Positions 59,004 to 64,000 of a stretch of 64,000 nucleotides of DNA are shown piece after piece. The notes under the pieces were generated by a model. The model did not search any database and had not been told where the DNA came from. It saw nothing but the letters and a program-made list of their open reading frames with translations. The position numbers and the translations under genes are program-made. The stretch covers positions 15,781,975 to 15,845,974 of the forward strand of contig CM054183.1 of NCBI GenBank assembly GCA_028829895.1. The letters are read 5' to 3'. Every line of letters begins with the position of its first letter. The stretch's first letter is position 1. Source of the stretch: Sinotaia quadrata (lineage: Eukaryota > Mollusca > Gastropoda > Architaenioglossa > Viviparidae).

Positions 59004-60627
59004 GAAGGCATTTGTTAACTTCAACCATTATTTAGCTCTTCGTGTTGATCGTGACTGTACAGCAGTGAGTTGTTCCCGTAATGTAATGTTAATTGCTTCC
59101 CCTGAATTGTCGGTAGTTAACTCACCTTGGAGCTCCAAGCATACCTTTGTCAGACAGAGACCTAGTTGGAATAATTACCTTTAATTGTGTGCGCGTGACA
59201 TTTAATTTTAAGATACTGGAATTTATTAAAGAGGTAATCATTCCACCCTAAACAATCTAGACACACCCTTCCCCTCACCACAGTTATTGGGTCGAGCACT
59301 GTAGTGATCTGTGAGATTTTTCTGGATAAAAAATTCATTACTTTTCTGTTAGCGGCCATGATTATTATACACGATGAGAGCTCTTAAAAGAATCAGCGCA
59401 AATTAATAATGATTGTTGTTGTCAGTCATTATTTAGAAACGATTTGATAGAAATGATTTGACTGCCTGCCCATTCTAAAATGTCTTCACTCCAATAACTC
59501 CCCTCACTTTTAAAGAAAAATTTCAAAACCAAACTTATATTCATCTCTGCGGACGAACAACTGTATCAACCAATTATTGCAAAGCGGTCTGGTGCTAAAA
59601 TATTCCCTTTGGACATAACGGAAAATATTTTTCTAAAACGTTATTTATATATATTAAAAAGAAGAGCGGTAATATACAAACTCTTCAAAAGTTCACTAAT
59701 GTCTTCGCATTTTATCGGGTTTTCTTTTCTCCTTTTTTTTTATTTGAATAAGATTTTCAAAACGGTTCACATTCTAACACTAAAGATCAGCTTCCAATTA
59801 GACACACGGAAACAGAAAGATGGCAGCTTTAACAGATAAATTTTTAAAAAATCAAACTCAAACCCGACGGTGCAGGTCAGTGCAGGACGCTGTTGAAAAG
59901 TAATCGGAGGCACAAAAGCCTTAATTAAAATGAATGAATTAATTACTGAAATCACCTTGGCGATGCATTAATTAGTCAATGAACTGACAACAAAGATTAC
60001 AGACGTTGCCAGTAGTTACAATCACGTAAGAAAGGATGGGTTGGTCAGACTTAAATAAAATTTGTTTGCTTAGTTGTATAATGCTTGTTTGCTTACTGCT
60101 CTGCTCGAGTGCTTGTTTTATTGATTGATTGTTTGCTTGCTTGTTCTTGCTTTCATACTTTTTAGTTTGCTTGATTTTTCGAAATTATTAATTTAATATG
60201 GTTTATGGAAAAGAAAGTTAATAAGTGCGAAACAATAAATTACGATATAAAAAACAAAAAACGACAGGAGTTAATGTTCTTGTGCTCTTTCACGACACAT
60301 ACGTTATTTACACAAGGAACAGTCAATGGGAGTTAAACTTTTACCTTTACCTAAAAGGTAAAACTAGTTCAGTTAATGTAGAATATATGAACAAAATAAA
60401 ATCAACTGCACAGTTATTTTCATCTCGACCCTGCATACCTCTCCATTTTGCCAGCTCTGCTTCATGCATATGTCCCCATCAGCAATACCCCCCCTTTACT
60501 GTAGCCTAAATAGCTCACTAACACCAAAAGCTATTAATAGCAACAAAGCAGAAAATAAATATCTTCTCTCTAGTGGTTTCTGTGCTCTTTCTGACGTCAC
60601 GAATATTCATTGTTCCACGACACTGCA
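59004..60627. other. Unique AT-rich sequence
   Basis: No array and no recognised gene. TTGATTGATTG and TTGCTTGC patches lie at 60118-60150. Confidence 0.5.
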
Positions 60628-60750
60628 CAAAGGTTATAACGAGGGTATCGTTTGAAAATGATCACAGGCAGGGGCCACAGGGTCAAAGGTTATAAATGAC
60701 GCTATCGTTTGAAAATGATCACAGGAACAGGCCCCAAAGTCAAAGGTTAC
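60628..60750. repeat. 56-57 bp duplication
   Basis: CAAAGGTTATAACGAGGGTA starts at 60628, with copies at 60684 and, partially, 60741. The core TATCGTTTGAAAATGATCAC is shared. Confidence 0.92.
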
Positions 60751-61088
60751 TTCTGGCTCTCGAAAAAAATACTCAAATAACGTGTCTCGAGGTAAACGCT
60801 TTCAAACCATTTGTGAAAAAGAAAGTGAAAATCTCTCTGCCAGGCAAGTTGAAAGAGTAAGCAGCTCGATTTGGGGAAAATATGACGGAATGACTGAAGG
60901 GCGTACGACTTGTTGAAACGATGCTCTGTTTTATTTAAACTGCATGTCGTCTTTTCAGTACAACTGGTGTTCCTGTCAGTACTTTTTTTTTTTTTTTACG
61001 AGAATGAGAGGATTTGAACCACAGTAAATTTGTTGGGAGAGGGATGATGCTACAAACGAGGGATGCAGTTTGCATTATGAAAGCAAAA
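60751..61088. other. Unique sequence with T run and box B-like octamer
   Basis: T15 near 60984-60998 is followed by GAGGATTTGAACCACAG, whose complement resembles a tRNA T-arm. No tRNA fold is apparent. Confidence 0.4.
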
Positions 61089-61177
61089 TGTTGGTAAAAA
61101 AATATTTCTGTGCATTGCTGTTGGTAAAAAATATTTCTGCGCATTGCTGTTGGTAAAAAATATTTCTGTGCATTGCA
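61089..61177. repeat. 29-30 bp minisatellite, 3 copies
   Basis: TGTTGGTAAAAAATATTTCT starts at 61089, 61119 and 61148. Confidence 0.96.
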
Positions 61178-61337
61178 TATTTTCGTTTAGTAAGTAGTTG
61201 ACCGTTTCCACATAAAGCTAATCTATTTTGAGGAGCTATTAATAGTCTTGTGAAATAAACAAGATAAAAACAATTTTTAAAAAAAGTTCTATAGAACAAG
61301 AGATTTAGTAGCATATATGCTTTTCAGAAGATCGGGT

Positions 61338-61371
61338 CACCCACCCCACCCCACCCCACCCCACCCCACCC
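61338..61371. repeat. (CCCCA)n tract, quadruplex-prone minus strand
   Basis: Seven C3-C4 blocks separated by single A. The minus strand is a run of GGGG-T units. Confidence 0.95.
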
Positions 61372-61440
61372 TCAATGAATGTGTGCTTAACTGTATGTCA
61401 GGCCACTAATAGGAAAAATACAGCACAAATATCATTATGA

Positions 61441-61688
61441 ATGTCATTGATATAGAACTGACTCTTGTTGCTTCTCTGTTGTCCTTGAGAATGTCAGTGA
61501 TAGAGAACTGACTCTTGTTGCTTCTCTGTTGTCCTTGAGAATGTCATTGATAGAACTGACTCTTGTTGCTTCTCTGTTGTCCTTGTAAATGTCATTGATA
61601 TAGAACTGACTCTTGTTGCTTCTCTGTTGTCCTTGAGAATGTCTTTGATATAGAACTGACTTTTGTTGCTTCTCTGTCATTCTTGTGG
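61441..61688. repeat. 50-bp minisatellite, 5 copies
   Basis: TATAGAACTGACTCTTGTTG recurs at about 50-bp steps from 61451. One copy lacks TA and is 47-48 bp. Confidence 0.96.
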
Positions 61689-62290
61689 CATAATGAGACT
61701 AAAGGCTACCCATTTTGATATCACGGCTCCTTGCGTCGAAGCAACGCTTGAATAGTGAAAACAAAAGAAGACTCAACAAAGATTTTATTCTATTGTACGC
61801 TCTAAGCACTTTACAATAATTACACATAAAATGAACAAAGTTTTAACACAAACCATGTAAACAAGCAATTGGAATTCAAGAGCCTATAACAAAGCGAGAT
61901 AAATCCACGGGTAAAATTGAGGTTTATAATAACAAATTAATTTATTTGCAGAAGAGCGAAGACAACATAATTTACCCGTATACAGTTTGAACAAACATTG
62001 AAGCAGAAGAGCCTGTGCAACCCCAGGATGAAGATGTAAAATGTCTTTGAGAACCCTCTTGAATATGACCATGGAGACTTTGCATCCAATCTCACCTGAG
62101 GTCAAGTTCCAAGCCCGATTTAGTAAAGAAACACACACTGTTTGCTTTATACTTGGCTTTCAGAACCGTCGAAAATTGTCTGTCTGATGGTGAGCACAAG
62201 CTTCTGGAATCTGGAGGAATGTACTCACAGACCGATGTCAGAGGGGTACTTGTGACTGGAATCCATGCATTGATGCGTAATAAAGAGGAA
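61689..62290 (-). mobile_element. Possible retroelement 3' end, weak
   Basis: Read on the minus strand, the block is GC-balanced at its 5' part. It ends with ATTGTAAAGTGCTTAGAGCG followed by AATAAAAT. The TGTAAAGCGCTTAGAGC-type string near a poly(A) signal is common near the 3' ends of invertebrate interspersed repeats. No reverse transcriptase motif is visible, so the call is tentative. Confidence 0.3.
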
Positions 62291-62543
62291 GCACCGTGTT
62301 GTGTTCTGCTGTGAACAGTTCGTGAAGACTGCAGAGAAATGGAGCTTAGTTATGGAAGATTGGGATGAGGACTATCCTTTATTTTCTATTTTGAAAAGGA
62401 TAATGAAAGAAGTGTTTTGCTATAATTTATGTAGGATTAACGTTTGTACTAAAAAGAAATTTTTATCTGAACCGAAAAGGGCGAGAGCGAATTATGTTGG
62501 TTCCTCAAAGTCAAACGTGTTAGTCATAGTTGGAACAAAAGAG

Positions 62544-62544
<1 letters not shown>
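62291..62544. other. Unique sequence
   Basis: Plus frame open into the GA tract with no recognisable motif. Confidence 0.4.
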
Positions 62545-62611
<67 letters not shown>

Positions 62612-62625
62612 TGTGTGTGTGTGTG
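62545..62625. repeat. (GA)n(GT)n compound microsatellite
   Basis: GA dinucleotides to 62608, then GT to about 62625. Confidence 0.97.
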
Positions 62626-63483
62626 CTGAGGGGTGAGGGGTGTGGGGGAGAGCCATAAGTGGTCCTAATATTTGCATTGAAAAGTATTTCTTTCGTTGGA
62701 GAAGATCAGGAGATGGGGTGGGGATTTTGATTATTTATGGTTTCCAAAATGTTCCAGTAGCAACAGTAATAGGAATGAACGATGGGAGAGACTATTATTT
62801 GTAATAATAAAGAATTTAGTTATCCAAAATGCGTTTGTGGGATGTTAGTAGATGAAGTGAGGAAGGGATAGGATATTAGAGTTATTTTATAAAATGTTTG
62901 GTTATCCAAAGAGGACAAAGGGCCAATAACTCTACACGTATTTTTCTTTAAAAAACAACAGCAATTGTTTCTTGTTTCTTTGCGAAAATTAATAACAAGA
63001 ATGCAGTGTAAAAATTATTTCATGAGGGAAGAAAAAAAACATAACAGATACAAAACGGTGTGTGTGGGTGGGTGGAGAATGTAGAAAATTAACTCCACAA
63101 ACTGACCTTTTATTGTGACGACGAGTCGCGTAACAGATACTTTGATCGTGTAACGGATATTCGGACCATGCAACAAATGCTCTGATCATGTAACGGATAC
63201 TCGGACACCAAATCTGCCAGTCGATCAATATCCTTGAAGTTTTACGCTATTAATTCGTCTTTCACCTTGTCACTGCATCTCCTACTCCAGTTACAATCAG
63301 CGAGGGTGATCTCCCTTGGCGGCTATCTTTTCTTCGGGAAAACCTCTGAATCGTGAGCTACAGATGTTTCTGTAGAAATTCAGTTTGCAGGATAATTTTG
63401 TATTTACTCTTTCTTTACTTTTATAAACCGGTAATCATATTTGCTATTGATGCCAGTGACTCGCTGTTTCTTTTCTTTTTCTT
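62626..63483. other. Unique sequence
   Basis: GATCATGTAACGGATACT-like motif repeated three to four times at 63131-63205 (short degenerate array). No gene. Confidence 0.5.
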
Positions 63484-63485
63484 TT

Positions 63486-63547
<62 letters not shown>

Positions 63548-63548
63548 C
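63484..63548. repeat. (CT)n(GT)n compound microsatellite
   Basis: CT to about 63503 followed by GT to about 63546. Confidence 0.96.
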
Positions 63549-63910
63549 GTGTGCGTGCGTTACTTCTTTCTTTCCTTTTCCATTTTATTTCTCAAAATGG
63601 CATATCTTCTCTGTCTGTCCCTGCGTCGGTCTGTCTGTAATATTTCTTGATTATAGGAATCTTTGTATATACACCTAGATTGATAGAATTGATGAATTTG
63701 ATCTTGATTGAAACCGTAATGTTATAATGTCATTTGTACCACACGTCATAGTTTTATTTTTTATAGTAAGCTATGGTTTTAGATGGGCAAGATATGATTC
63801 GCATGCCTGCAGCAAAGCACACTTCTACAGTAGGATTTCATTTTGAAATTACGTCACTAGTTTCGAGAGACTTCCAGCAAAAGTTGATATAAGGAGAGAA
63901 AAACATTCAT
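63549..63910. other. Unique sequence
   Basis: Nothing recognised. Confidence 0.4.
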
Positions 63911-63964
63911 TCATTCATTCACTCTGGTTACTAGTAGCTGTAAGTCATTCATTCACTCTGGTTT
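63911..63964. repeat. ~34-bp duplication around CATTCATTCACTCTGG
   Basis: TCATTCATTCACTCTGGTTA at 63911 recurs at about 63945. Confidence 0.9.
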
Positions 63965-64000
63965 ACCGGTTCTTAACCTTCTTTTAGTCACGGACGCCTT
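63961..64000 (+). mobile_element. Possible hAT-type terminus, cut by window end
   Basis: CCGGTTCTTAACCTTCTTTT followed by CACGGACGCCTT resembles the GGTTCTTAACCTTTTTT...CACGGACCCCTT terminal repeats common in hAT transposons. The second terminus lies outside the window. Confidence 0.4.

Noticed and set aside
61008..61030. tRNA T-arm-like GGTTCAAATCC on the minus strand next to an A run
   Set aside because: An isolated 11-base match with no surrounding fold.
61338..61371. Interstitial telomere-like tract
   Set aside because: The unit is CCCCA, not the TTAGGG/CCCTAA expected for most animals.

Overview
The window looks like intergenic, AT-rich, repeat-laden DNA from a eukaryote. The evidence is long CA/GT, GA/CT, GATA, CACT and A/T microsatellites, about 40 minisatellite arrays with 15-97 bp units, and transposon remnants. 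There are no operons, no ribosome binding sites and no long non-repetitive reading frame. The texture, with a SINE-like tRNA-type box B block, a TA-flanked mariner-type MITE and hAT-like ends, fits an invertebrate, most likely a mollusc. That placement is an inference from texture, not from a recognised gene. No protein-coding gene, rRNA or confident tRNA could be identified.

Layout. 1-12 kb: a two-phase 42/41-bp array (281-936), CT and CA tracts, short arrays, a GATA tract and one exon-like open segment (9811-10089). 12-22 kb: a 51-bp array, a 229-bp MITE (16356-16584), an 87-97 bp array, two abutting arrays (17628-18210), a small ATG reading frame (18560-18709) and a CpG-rich block (19690-20380). 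22-37 kb: a dense series of arrays (41, 34, 36, 35, 21, 48, 23 and 83 bp) and an 830-bp GT/GA-rich tract (30240-31070). 37-51 kb: the largest arrays, namely a nested 45/43/50-bp array (37644-38703), a 36-bp array of about 1.3 kb (39650-40990), a 44-bp array (42187-42806), a CAGTCATTGG-type field (44697-48197) and a 47-bp array (about 49405-50078). 51-64 kb: two long copies of a dispersed repeat, more arrays, a SINE-like block and a possible hAT end at the window edge.

The most informative observation is one dispersed repeat, here called family R. I could align it by eye in five places: 21067-21200, 43474-43860, 45208-45606, 51831-53575 and 57735-59003. Its outer ends read TG...CA, as in long terminal repeats. 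Every copy touches or contains a minisatellite array. Inside the copy at 51831-53575 two arrays (21 bp x 9 and 28 bp x 7) occupy positions where the sister copy at 57735-59003 has about one unit. This is direct sequence evidence of arrays expanding inside a mobile repeat. By my hand tally of the listed coordinates, tandem repeats cover roughly a quarter of the window.
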